From Mycobacterium syngnathidarum (GTDB taxonomy: Bacteria; Actinomycetota; Actinomycetes; Mycobacteriales; Mycobacteriaceae), in assembly GCF_001942625.1 (NCBI RefSeq), contig NZ_MLCL01000029.1, positions 62,001 to 126,000 of the forward strand: DNA of 64,000 nucleotides. Direction: 5' to 3'. The position numbers and the translations under genes are program-made. Below the pieces are notes generated by a model. The model was not told the DNA's origin. It ran no database searches and saw only the letters and a list, made by a program, of their open reading frames with translations. Each line of letters starts with the position of its first letter. The stretch's first letter is position 1. Positions 19,503-28,900 of the stretch are shown in pieces.

Positions 19503-19522
19503 AGGAGTCAAGCTCATGAAAG

Positions 19523-19547
19523 CGCCCCCGGGCGATACCCGGGGGCG
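19523..19547 (-). terminator. Strong hairpin terminator after the sirA-cysH-chelatase operon
   Basis: CGCCCCCGGG (19523-19532) and CCCGGGGGCG (19538-19547) form a perfect 10-bp GC stem with a 5-base loop. It lies just past the chelatase stop and upstream of the cst-like promoter. There is no U-tract in either direction, as often seen in mycobacterial terminators. It would separate the two same-strand operons. Confidence 0.65.
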
Positions 19548-19571
19548 AGATTGCTTTCGAGGGCGAAGGGG

Positions 19572-20285
19572 TCAGGCCGCGAAGCCGGCGCTGCGGGCGG
19601 CCAGCGCCTCTTCGTATCGATCCAGCACCGTGGCGGCCACCAGGCGATGCGGGCCAAGAGGCTCGGCCATCGGAATACCTGCAGCACAAGCAAATTCGGC
19701 GACCCGGTCGGTGATCCGGCCGTGCGCCAGGAACCAGGGCGCGATCACCAGACGGCGGGCACCGCGGTGGTACAACCGATCCACCGCCTCCGGCAGGGAC
19801 GGGGTCTGCCCTGTGGCGAACGCCACGTGTGTGCCGGCCCAGCGGGTGCCTTCGGCCAGTGCTGCGGCCAGCGCGGCGGTGCGCGCATTCGCAGCGGGGT
19901 GCGACGAGCCCACCCCCACCATGACGACTCCCAGATCGGCGTCGAATCGGGAAACACCCACCGCGGTCAGTCGCTCCCGGACCACCTGCAGCAAGCGGGG
20001 GTCGTCTCCGAGCACGCCGGCCTGGGTGACCGCGGCACCGGAGTTGGCGATCAACTCTGGAATGTCGATCCTGGCGTGGTAGGCGCTGCCCAGCAGCAGT
20101 GGCACCACCACGGCACCCGGCTCCACTTCGGGCAGCACTTCGGTGAGGTTGGGCGCGTTCTGTTCACAGAACGCGACCCGTACCTCGGTGTCGGACAGCA
20201 GACGGCGCAGATGCCCGCCGATGGCATGCGCGTTCGCCGACGAGCGCGGGTCCGCGCTGCCGTGTGCGGTGAGAACGAGCGTCAC
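19572..20285 (-). CDS. Sirohydrochlorin ferrochelatase-like (CbiX/SirB family)
   Basis: GTG at 20285 (VTLVLTAHGSADPRS) is the family N terminus; upstream in-frame codons run into cysH. The 237-aa protein holds two CbiX-like halves: TAHGSADP with the metal-site His in half one, VVVPLLLGSAYHARIDI, then VVMVGVGSSHPAAN and VIAPWFLAHGRITD in half two. It would insert iron into sirohydrochlorin to make siroheme, the cofactor of the sulfite reductase encoded two genes upstream. It follows cysH by 7 bases. Some annotations call this family ferrochelatase. Confidence 0.82.
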   Translation of the reverse strand: MTLVLTAHGSADPRSSANAHAIGGHLRRLLSDTEVRVAFCEQNAPNLTEVLPEVEPGAVVVPLLLGSAYHARIDIPELIANSGAAVTQAGVLGDDPRLLQVVRERLTAVGVSRFDADLGVVMVGVGSSHPAANARTAALAAALAEGTRWAGTHVAFATGQTPSLPEAVDRLYHRGARRLVIAPWFLAHGRITDRVAEFACAAGIPMAEPLGPHRLVAATVLDRYEEALAARSAGFAA

Positions 20286-20292
20286 AGGATCC

Positions 20293-21018
20293 TCACGAGG
20301 CGTGCAGCCCGCACTCCGTCTTGGCCTGGCCGGCCCACCGGCCGCTGCGCGGATCGGCGCCTTCGGCCGGCTTGGTCGTGCACGGGGCGCACCCGATGGA
20401 CGGATAGCCGTCGTACACAAGGGGATTGACCAGAATGTCGTTGGCCTCGATGTAGGCCTGCATCTCGTCATCGGACCAGGCCGCGATCGGGTTGATCTTG
20501 ACCAGGCCGAAGGCGGCATCCCAGCTGATCAGCGGGGCATTGGCGCGCGTCGGCGCCTCCACCCGGCGGATACCGGTGACCCATGCGCTGTAGCCCGCCA
20601 GGGCCTTGCCCAGCGGCTCGACCTTGCGCATCCGGCAGCAGGCCGCGGCGTCGCGGGCGAACAGGTCCACACCGTGCAGCTCATCCTGTTGGGCGACCGT
20701 GTTCTCGGGACGGACGTTCACCACGTTCACGCCGTAAACCTGCTCGACGGCGTCGCGGGTGCCGATGGTCTCGGCGAAGTGGTAGCCGGTGTCGAGGAAC
20801 AGTACGTCGACGCCCGGGCGCACCTTGGCCGCCATCTCGACCAGGACAGCGTCCTGCATGTTGGAGGCCACGACGTAACCGGATCTGTTGGCCGGCCCGC
20901 CGGCGTCGCCGAAGTGCTCGTCCGTCCAGCGCAGGAGCTCCTCGGCGCCGGCGTCGGCCAGCTCGGCCGCACCGCGCTCGGCGAGCTCGATCAATTCCGC
21001 TTCAGTCAATGTGCTCAT
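20293..21018 (-). CDS. cysH: Adenosine 5'-phosphosulfate (APS) reductase, 4Fe-4S type
   Basis: ATG at 21018 (MSTLTEAELIELAERG) lies 9 bases after the sirA stop. The 241-aa protein has the ATP-sulfurylase-like PP-loop region (VASNMQDAVLVEMAAK, LFLDTGYHFAETIGTRD). The CC...CxxC iron-sulfur ligands typical of bacterial APS reductases are present (ACCRMRKVEPL and GCAPCTTK), with the catalytic C-terminal Cys in ECGLH. It reduces APS to sulfite using thioredoxin. Its product feeds SirA directly. Confidence 0.92.
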   Translation of the reverse strand: MSTLTEAELIELAERGAAELADAGAEELLRWTDEHFGDAGGPANRSGYVVASNMQDAVLVEMAAKVRPGVDVLFLDTGYHFAETIGTRDAVEQVYGVNVVNVRPENTVAQQDELHGVDLFARDAAACCRMRKVEPLGKALAGYSAWVTGIRRVEAPTRANAPLISWDAAFGLVKINPIAAWSDDEMQAYIEANDILVNPLVYDGYPSIGCAPCTTKPAEGADPRSGRWAGQAKTECGLHAS

Positions 21019-21026
21019 CTCGCGAT

Positions 21027-22715
21027 CTACCTCAAGTCCGCCTCGTCGGCCCGGATGGCCCACTGGGCGAAACGCTCGCCACTCTCGCGTTGTTTCACAA
21101 AATTGCGGACAATCCGCTCGATGTAGTCGCCGAGCTCAGTGGCCAGCACCTTGTGCTGACGCAGCTTGCGCCCGAAACCGCTGTCCAGACCGAGGCTGCC
21201 GCCGAGGTGAACCTGGAAGCCCTCCTCCGGGCCGTCGCCGTCGTCCACCATCTGGCCTTTGAAGCCGATGTCGGCGACCTGGATGCGGGCGCACGAGTTG
21301 GGGCAGCCGTTGATGTTCACGGTGACCGGCACGTCTAGCTCGGCGTTGAGGTCACCCAGCCGGGCTTCCAGCTCGGGAACCAGGTGCTGGGCGCGACCAC
21401 GCGTGTCGGCGAAGCTCAGCTTGCAGTACTCGATACCGGTGCAGGCCATCAGGTTCTGCCGCCAGTGCGACGGCTGCGACTGCAGGCCGAGGGCGTCCAG
21501 GCCCTCCCTGAGCTTGGCTAGATTCTCATCGGGGACGTCGAGGATGATCAGCTTCTGGTACGCGGTCAGGCGGGCACGGTCGGAACCGGCGGCCTCCATG
21601 AGATCGGCCACCTTGGTCAGGATCGTGCCCGACACCCGTCCGGCGATCGCCGAGACGCCGACCGCGTTGAGGCCGTTGCGGATCTTCTGCACGCCGACGT
21701 GGTCGACGGTGTGCGGCACCTGCTCCGGGGCCGGGCCGTCATGCAGCTTGCGGTGCAGGTACTCCGTTTCGAGAATTTCCCTGAACTTTTCGGTACCCCA
21801 GTCTTTGATCAGGAACTTAAGCCGCGCCTTCGAACGCAGCCGGCGGTAGCCGTAGTCGCGGAAGATCCCGACCACGCCGGCCCACACTTCGGCGACCTCT
21901 TCCAGCGGGACCCAGACGCCGACGCGCTGGGCCAGCATCGGGTTGGTGGACAGTCCGCCACCGACCCACAGGTCCAGGCCGGGCCCGTGCTCGGGGTGGT
22001 TGACCCCGATGAACGACACGTCGTTGATCTCGTGGGCCACGTCCTGCAACCCCGAGATCGCGGTCTTGAACTTGCGCGGCAGGTTGGAGAACTCAGGGCT
22101 ACCGATGTAGAGCCGCTCGATCTCCTTCAACGCCGGCGTGGGGTCCAGCACCTCGACCAGCGAATCGCCGGCCAGGGGAGACCCGAGCATGCCGCGCGGG
22201 CAGTCGCCGCAGGCCTCCATGGTCTGCAGGCCGACCTCGTCCAGGCGACGCCAGACCTCGGGGATGTCCTCGATGCGCAGCCAGTGGTACTGCAGGTTCT
22301 CCCGGTCGGTGATGTCGGCGCTGTCCCTGGCGAAGTCGACCGAGATCTCGCCGAGAGTGCGGACGGCCTGCGCGGAGAGCGCCTTGCCGTCGGTGCGCAC
22401 CCGCATCATGAAGTACTCGGCCTCGAGCAGATCGGCGTTGTCGTCACCGGTGAAGGTGCCGTCGTAGCCTTCGGTGCGCTGGGTGTAGAGCCCCATCCAC
22501 CGGAACCGTCCGCGCAGGTCGTCCTTGGCGATGCTGGCGAAGCCCTCGCGTGAGTAGACGTTGAGGATGCGATCGCGCACGTTGAGTGCGTCGTCCTCCT
22601 GCTTGAACTCCTCGTTGTGGTTGAGCGGCTCACGGCTGCCCAGCGCCCACTGGCCTTCGTCGCGGGGTTTCTTGGCGGGCCGGTCGGCCTTGGCAGGTGC
22701 CTCGGGGGTTGTCAC
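21027..22715 (-). CDS. sirA: Ferredoxin-dependent sulfite reductase, siroheme/4Fe-4S
   Basis: A 562-aa protein of the NirA/SirA family. It has two ferredoxin-like half-domains, and siroheme-iron-sulfur motifs ACTGIEYCKLSFADTRGR and NGCPNSCARIQVADIGF (Cys-x3-Cys ligands). CGDCPRGMLGSP lies in the first half. It reduces sulfite to sulfide with six electrons from ferredoxin. The GTG at 22715 has AGGAG 8 bases upstream, and that site sits inside a hairpin controlled by the leader. First gene of the sirA-cysH-chelatase operon. Confidence 0.93.
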   Translation of the reverse strand: MTTPEAPAKADRPAKKPRDEGQWALGSREPLNHNEEFKQEDDALNVRDRILNVYSREGFASIAKDDLRGRFRWMGLYTQRTEGYDGTFTGDDNADLLEAEYFMMRVRTDGKALSAQAVRTLGEISVDFARDSADITDRENLQYHWLRIEDIPEVWRRLDEVGLQTMEACGDCPRGMLGSPLAGDSLVEVLDPTPALKEIERLYIGSPEFSNLPRKFKTAISGLQDVAHEINDVSFIGVNHPEHGPGLDLWVGGGLSTNPMLAQRVGVWVPLEEVAEVWAGVVGIFRDYGYRRLRSKARLKFLIKDWGTEKFREILETEYLHRKLHDGPAPEQVPHTVDHVGVQKIRNGLNAVGVSAIAGRVSGTILTKVADLMEAAGSDRARLTAYQKLIILDVPDENLAKLREGLDALGLQSQPSHWRQNLMACTGIEYCKLSFADTRGRAQHLVPELEARLGDLNAELDVPVTVNINGCPNSCARIQVADIGFKGQMVDDGDGPEEGFQVHLGGSLGLDSGFGRKLRQHKVLATELGDYIERIVRNFVKQRESGERFAQWAIRADEADLR

Positions 22716-22721
22716 TGTTGT

Positions 22722-22800
22722 GCTCCTCGGATAAAGGAGCTGGCATGTAGACCGCGCAGATCACCGGTGGCTGTCCGGCGGCGCAGATCCGGTGCCAGCT
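22722..22800 (-). promoter_or_regulatory. Two-state attenuator of sirA (mutually exclusive hairpins)
   Basis: In the transcript, GCTCCT (22740-22735) can pair with AGGAGC (22727-22722) across a 7-base loop, burying the sirA Shine-Dalgarno AGGAG. Upstream, AGCTGGCA (22800-22793) is a perfect 8-base complement of TGCCAGCT (22745-22738), which overlaps the anti-Shine-Dalgarno arm by three bases. The two stems therefore exclude each other. This is the layout of a translational attenuator set by ribosomes on the upstream poly-Cys ORF. Confidence 0.65.
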
Positions 22801-22839
22801 GAAACTATGGGGCGGGCGGGGTCCGAAATCAACGCGTGA

Positions 22840-22944
22840 TCAGGGCAGACAGCAACAGCTACAGACGCGCTTGAAATCGACATGCCGACGAGCCACCAGC
22901 GCAATGCGGGTGGTGCTGTTGTGGGCGGCAGTCACGCCCGACAT
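22840..22944 (-). CDS. Poly-cysteine short ORF (34 aa), cysteine-responsive leader peptide of sirA
   Basis: The 34-aa peptide begins MSGVTAAHNS and ends VCSCCCLP, with four Cys in the last seven residues, followed by TGA. It lies 124 bases upstream of sirA on the same strand. A GACAAT -10-like box (22959-22954) ends 9 bases before the ATG, so the mRNA is probably leaderless or nearly so. This matches the known class of mycobacterial poly-cysteine leader ORFs that attenuate sulfur operons when cysteine is ample. Confidence 0.78.
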   Translation of the reverse strand: MSGVTAAHNSTTRIALVARRHVDFKRVCSCCCLP

Positions 22945-23037
22945 TCTGCCACGATTGTCGCCACCTGCCCTAACCGGGCCATATTTGTGTTCACGGTGAG
23001 CAAAAGTCGTCGCTGGACAGTCTGGGAAAATCAAACC

Positions 23038-24210
23038 ATGACCACGCGCACCGAACTCACCGGCCAACCCCGGTTGGCTCACGTTCCAGGCCGCGCGTTC
23101 GGCATCTACATCCACGTACCGTTCTGCGCGACCCGCTGCGGATACTGCGACTTCAACACCTACACGCCGGCCGAATTGGGGGGCGCCAACCCCGACGGCT
23201 GGCTGGCCGCCTTGCGCGTCGAGCTGCGGCTGGCGGCCGAGAACGTCGGTTCGGTGCCGGTACAGACGGTGTTCGTGGGCGGAGGGACGCCGTCGTTGCT
23301 GGGCGGGGTGGGCCTGGCGGCGGTGCTCGGCGCGGTCCGCGACAATTTCGAGCTGGCCGTCGACGCCGAGGTCACCACCGAGGCGAACCCCGAATCCACT
23401 TCTCCGGAGATGTTCGCGACGCTGCGTGAGGCCGGCTACACCCGGGTATCGCTGGGTATGCAATCCGCTGCTCCGCAGGTGCTGGCCGTGCTGGACCGGA
23501 CACACTCTCCGGGGCGCGCGCCCGCGGCCGCGGTGGAGGCCAGGGCCGCGGGGTTCGAACACGTCAACATCGATCTCATCTATGGCACGCCGGGGGAGAC
23601 CGACGACGATCTGCGGCGCTCGATCGACGTCGCGGTGGGCGCCGGCGTCGACCACGTGTCGGCGTATTCCCTGATCGTCGAGGACGGCACCGCCCTGGCC
23701 CGCCGGGTACGCCGCGGCGACATCGCCCGCCCTGATGACGACGTGCTCGCCCAACGCTATGAACTGTTGGACAACCGGCTGTCGGCGGCGGGTCTGCGCT
23801 GGTATGAGGTGTCGAACTGGAGCCTCGAGGGCGGGCAGTGCCGGCACAACCTCGGTTATTGGGGTGGCGGAGAGTGGTGGGGTGCGGGACCTGGGGCGCA
23901 TGGTTTCCTGGGGGCTACCCGCTGGTGGAATGTCAAGCACCCCAACGCCTATGCCCAGGCATTGACCGAGAATCGGTTGCCTGTCGCCGATTTCGAAGAA
24001 CTTGGTGCCCGCGATCGCCATGTCGAGGAAGTGATGTTGCGGGTCCGGGTCCGCGACGGCCTGCCCGTGGCACTACTCGATGCCGGCGAACAGGAGCGGG
24101 CTGAGAATCTGTGTGGCGAAGGTCTTCTCCTGCGGCAAGGAGAAGCCCTGGTGCTGACCGACCGCGGCCGGTTACTCGCGGACGCGGTCGTTCGCGAGCT
24201 GCTGGCGTAA
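23038..24210 (+). CDS. hemW: Radical SAM heme chaperone HemW-like
   Basis: Start at ATG 23038 (MTTRTELTG) is preferred to upstream frames, which overlap the poly-Cys leader on the other strand. The 390-aa protein has IYIHVPFCATRCGYCDFNTY. The cluster motif is Cys-x3-Cys-x2-Cys followed by Asp-Phe, without the fourth Cys of true coproporphyrinogen dehydrogenase HemN. It also has FVGGGTPSLL and the C-terminal HemN domain (HNLGYWGGGEWWGAGPGAHG). That pattern indicates HemW, a heme-binding chaperone, though many annotations call it hemN. Confidence 0.83.
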   Translation: MTTRTELTGQPRLAHVPGRAFGIYIHVPFCATRCGYCDFNTYTPAELGGANPDGWLAALRVELRLAAENVGSVPVQTVFVGGGTPSLLGGVGLAAVLGAVRDNFELAVDAEVTTEANPESTSPEMFATLREAGYTRVSLGMQSAAPQVLAVLDRTHSPGRAPAAAVEARAAGFEHVNIDLIYGTPGETDDDLRRSIDVAVGAGVDHVSAYSLIVEDGTALARRVRRGDIARPDDDVLAQRYELLDNRLSAAGLRWYEVSNWSLEGGQCRHNLGYWGGGEWWGAGPGAHGFLGATRWWNVKHPNAYAQALTENRLPVADFEELGARDRHVEEVMLRVRVRDGLPVALLDAGEQERAENLCGEGLLLRQGEALVLTDRGRLLADAVVRELLA

Positions 24211-24302
24211 GCAGCGAGATCCGGGCGAATGCTCTGTGTGAACCCTGTGAGGACGCTGTGTACGCATGTGTGGGACGTGTGCGGAAGATATTGAATCCGT
24301 AG

Positions 24303-25754
<1,452 letters not shown>

Positions 25755-25936
25755 GCTAACACGTCGCGGGTGGCTTCGCGCGATGCCCGACAGTTAGCCG
25801 AAACGGCCGCGTCGTGCCGGAAAAATGCACGTCATCGCCGCCCGGGGGCTTTCCGGGAGATTCACAGGTGGTTCTGAGGTAGAGCCCATGCCCGTTCGAG
25901 TGGTGTGCCACTATGGTCCGCATGTCGGCAGCGTAT

Positions 25937-25955
25937 TTAGGCAAGCCTACCCAGA
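25937..25955 (+). promoter_or_regulatory. IdeR (iron) box upstream of the 6-MSAS-type PKS
   Basis: TTAGGCAAGCCTACCCAGA matches 13 of 19 consensus positions, including the TTAGG arm. It lies 36 bases upstream of the PKS ATG, downstream of a TATGGT -10-like box at 25912-25917. It indicates that the PKS is iron-regulated with the mycobactin genes and is not a chance neighbour. The rest of the 237-base gap shows no gene. Confidence 0.68.
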
Positions 25956-25991
25956 CTTACCTTCCTCTCCTTTCCTCGGAGTCCTGCTGAG

Positions 25992-28900
25992 ATGGCATCC
26001 GAGACCTCGACCCCGGAACCTGTCGCCGTCATCGGACTGGGCTGCCGTGTCGCCGGCAGCGTTGCCACGCCTTCGGACTTCTGGAATTTCCTGCTGGAAG
26101 GACGCAGCAACGTCACAGAGGTGCCCGAGGAGCGGTGGGAGCCCTACCTGCGGCGCGATCCGCGCAACGCGGCGGTCCTGCGCGAGGTCACCCGGCTCGG
26201 TACCTTCCTCGACGACCTGGCCGGATTCGATGCCGAGTTCTTCGGGGTCTCACCGCGCGAGGCCGAGGTGATGGATCCTCAGCAGCGGCTCGCGCTCGAG
26301 GTCAGCTGGGAGGCCCTTGAGCACGCGGGAGTCTCACCGCGGGCGCTGGCCGGCAGCGACACCGCGGTACTGATGGGCGTCAACTCCGACGATTACGGCA
26401 AGTTGATCATGGAGGACCTGCCAGGCATCGACGCGTGGACCGGTATCGGAACGTCGTTGTGCGGCATCGCCAACCGGGTCTCGCATCTGCTCGATCTGCG
26501 AGGCCCCAGTGTGGCGCTGGACGCGGCATGCGCGGCCTCACTGGTCGCGGTCCACCAGGCGTGCCAGATGCTGCGCGCCCGTGAGACCTCACTGGCGTTG
26601 GCCGGCGGGGTGAGCGCGCTGATCGGCCCTGGTTTGACCCGGGTGCTCGACGAGGCCGGGGCTACTGCGCCCGACGGCCGCTGCAAGACTTTTGACGCCG
26701 CCGCGGACGGTTACGGGCGCGGCGAGGGGGCGGGTGTGGTGGTGCTCAAGCGCCTCGCCGACGCCGAGCGCGACGGTGACCGCATCCTGGCGGTGGTGCG
26801 AGGAGGTGCCACTGCACAGGACGGGCGCACCGTGGGCATCATGTCGCCCAACGGTGCCGCCCAGGCCGACATGTTCCAGCTCGCGTGCCGGATGTCAGGT
26901 GTCGACCCGGCTGGTGTCGGATATGTCGAGGCGCACGGAACCGGAACGCCCACCGGCGATCCCACTGAGGTTGGGGCGCTGGCTCAGGTGTACGGCGCGG
27001 GGCGGGCCGAGGCGGATCGGTGCCGCATCGGGTCGGTCAAACCCAACATCGGCCACCTCGAGGGCGGGGCCGGGGTGATGGGCCTGATCAAGACGGTCCT
27101 GGCCCTGCATCATGAGGCGATCCCGCCGACGGCCGGGCTGCGGGAACTCACCGGCGCGGTCGACTGGGCCGGCAGCGGGCTTCGGGTGCCCACCGAGGTC
27201 GAACCCTGGCCCCGCACCGACACACCCCGCCAGGCTGCGGTGTGCAGCTACGGCTACGGCGGCACGATCGCCCACATCCTTCTCGAAGAGGCTCCGGCAC
27301 AACAGGACTCGACGCCACCCGCTGCATCCCGTCCGATGATCGTCCCACTGTCGGCACGGTCCGAGCCGCGCCTGGCCCGTCAGGCCGAAGCGTTGGCCGA
27401 CCACCTGCGGGCCGGGCATCACGGGGTGGCCCCGGTGGCCGCCGCACTGTGGGCCCGGCGCAGCCACGAGCCGGTCCGGGCGGCCGTCGTCGCCGAACAC
27501 CGGCACGAGCTGATCGCCGGTCTCGACGCACTGTCCCGTGGCGAACCCGGTGCCGGGCTGGTCACCGGCGCGGTTCCGGGCGGACAGGGCGCCGACGCGG
27601 TGTGGGTGTTCTCCGGACATGGTTCGCACTGGGCCGGCATGGGCCGCGAGTTGCTCGAAGCGGAGCCAACTTTCGCCCGTGTCATCGACGAGGTCGACGA
27701 GGTCTTCGGGCGGGAACTCGGATTCTCCGCCCGTGCGGCGCTGAGCACGGGTGAACTCGGCGGCACCGACCGCATCCAGGCGCTGACGTTCGCGATGCAG
27801 GTCGGACTGGCCGCGGTCCTGCGCGAGCGGGGAGTGCGGCCCGCCGCGGTGATCGGGCACTCGGTCGGTGAGGTCGCGGCGTGCGTCGTCTCCGGTGTAT
27901 TCGAGTTGCGCCAGGGTGCGGCGGTGGCCTGCTACCGAGCCCGTGGGTTCCGGTCCGTGATGGGTTGTGGCGCCATGGCTTTGGTGCGGTTGCCGTTCGC
28001 CGAGGCCGCACAGCGGCTGTCGGATCGCACCGATGTGGTCGCCGCCATCAGCGCATCGGCCGAATCCTGCGTCATCTCGGGCGTCACCGGGGCTGTCGAG
28101 GAAGTCTGCCGGTCTTGGGACGAGCAGGGAATCGTGGTGCGCCGGGTCAATACCGACGTGGCATTCCACAGTCCGGCGATGGACGATCTGACCGGTGCTC
28201 TGGCATCCAACGTCGCCGGGCTCAATCCGCCTGGGGACGCGGTGATCCCGCTGTACACCACCGCGCTGGCCGACCCCCGCTCCAGCGCGCGGCGCGACGC
28301 CGACTATTGGGTACACAACCTGCGCGGGCAGGTCCGGTTCGCCGAGGCCGTCACCGCCGCGGCCGAGGACGGGCACCGGCTGTTCCTCGAGGTGTCCGCG
28401 CATCCGGTGGTCGCGCATTCGATCGTCGAGACCCTGCTGCACCTGGGAATCGACGACCATGCCGTCGTCCCGCTGCTGCGTCGAGAAACCTCCGAGCAGC
28501 CCGCCGTCATGACCGCGATCGCCTCGCTGTACTGCCATGGTGCCGATGTCGAACACGGTGTCGCCGAAGCTGATCCGTGGGCCGCCGACCTCCCGGTCAC
28601 CCAGTGGCAACACCGGCACTTCTGGCGAGTCCCCTCCGCGACCCCCGGCGGCCGGGCGGTGCACGACACCACCGGTCACGCGCTGCTGGGCGGCCGCACC
28701 GACGTGGCCGGGACGGTCGCCACCCGGATGTGGCAGACCCGGCTGGACTTCGGCACCCGGCCCTACCCTGGTGACCATCCGGTGCAGGGCACCGAAATCG
28801 TGCCTGCTGCCGTGCTGTTGAACACCTTCCTGGCGGCAGCGGGCTCCGGCGCGGCGCTCTCGGACGTGTGGCTGCGCACGCCGGTCGCGCCGGCCCGAGC

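Noticed and set aside
22882..23037. Upstream extension of hemW to an earlier ATG
   Set aside because: It would overlap the poly-Cys leader ORF and its promoter on the other strand and lacks HemW similarity; ATG 23038 is the natural start.
23038..24210. Oxygen-independent coproporphyrinogen III oxidase HemN
   Set aside because: The cluster motif lacks the fourth Cys (Cys-x-Phe in place of Cys-x-Cys), which is diagnostic of HemW.
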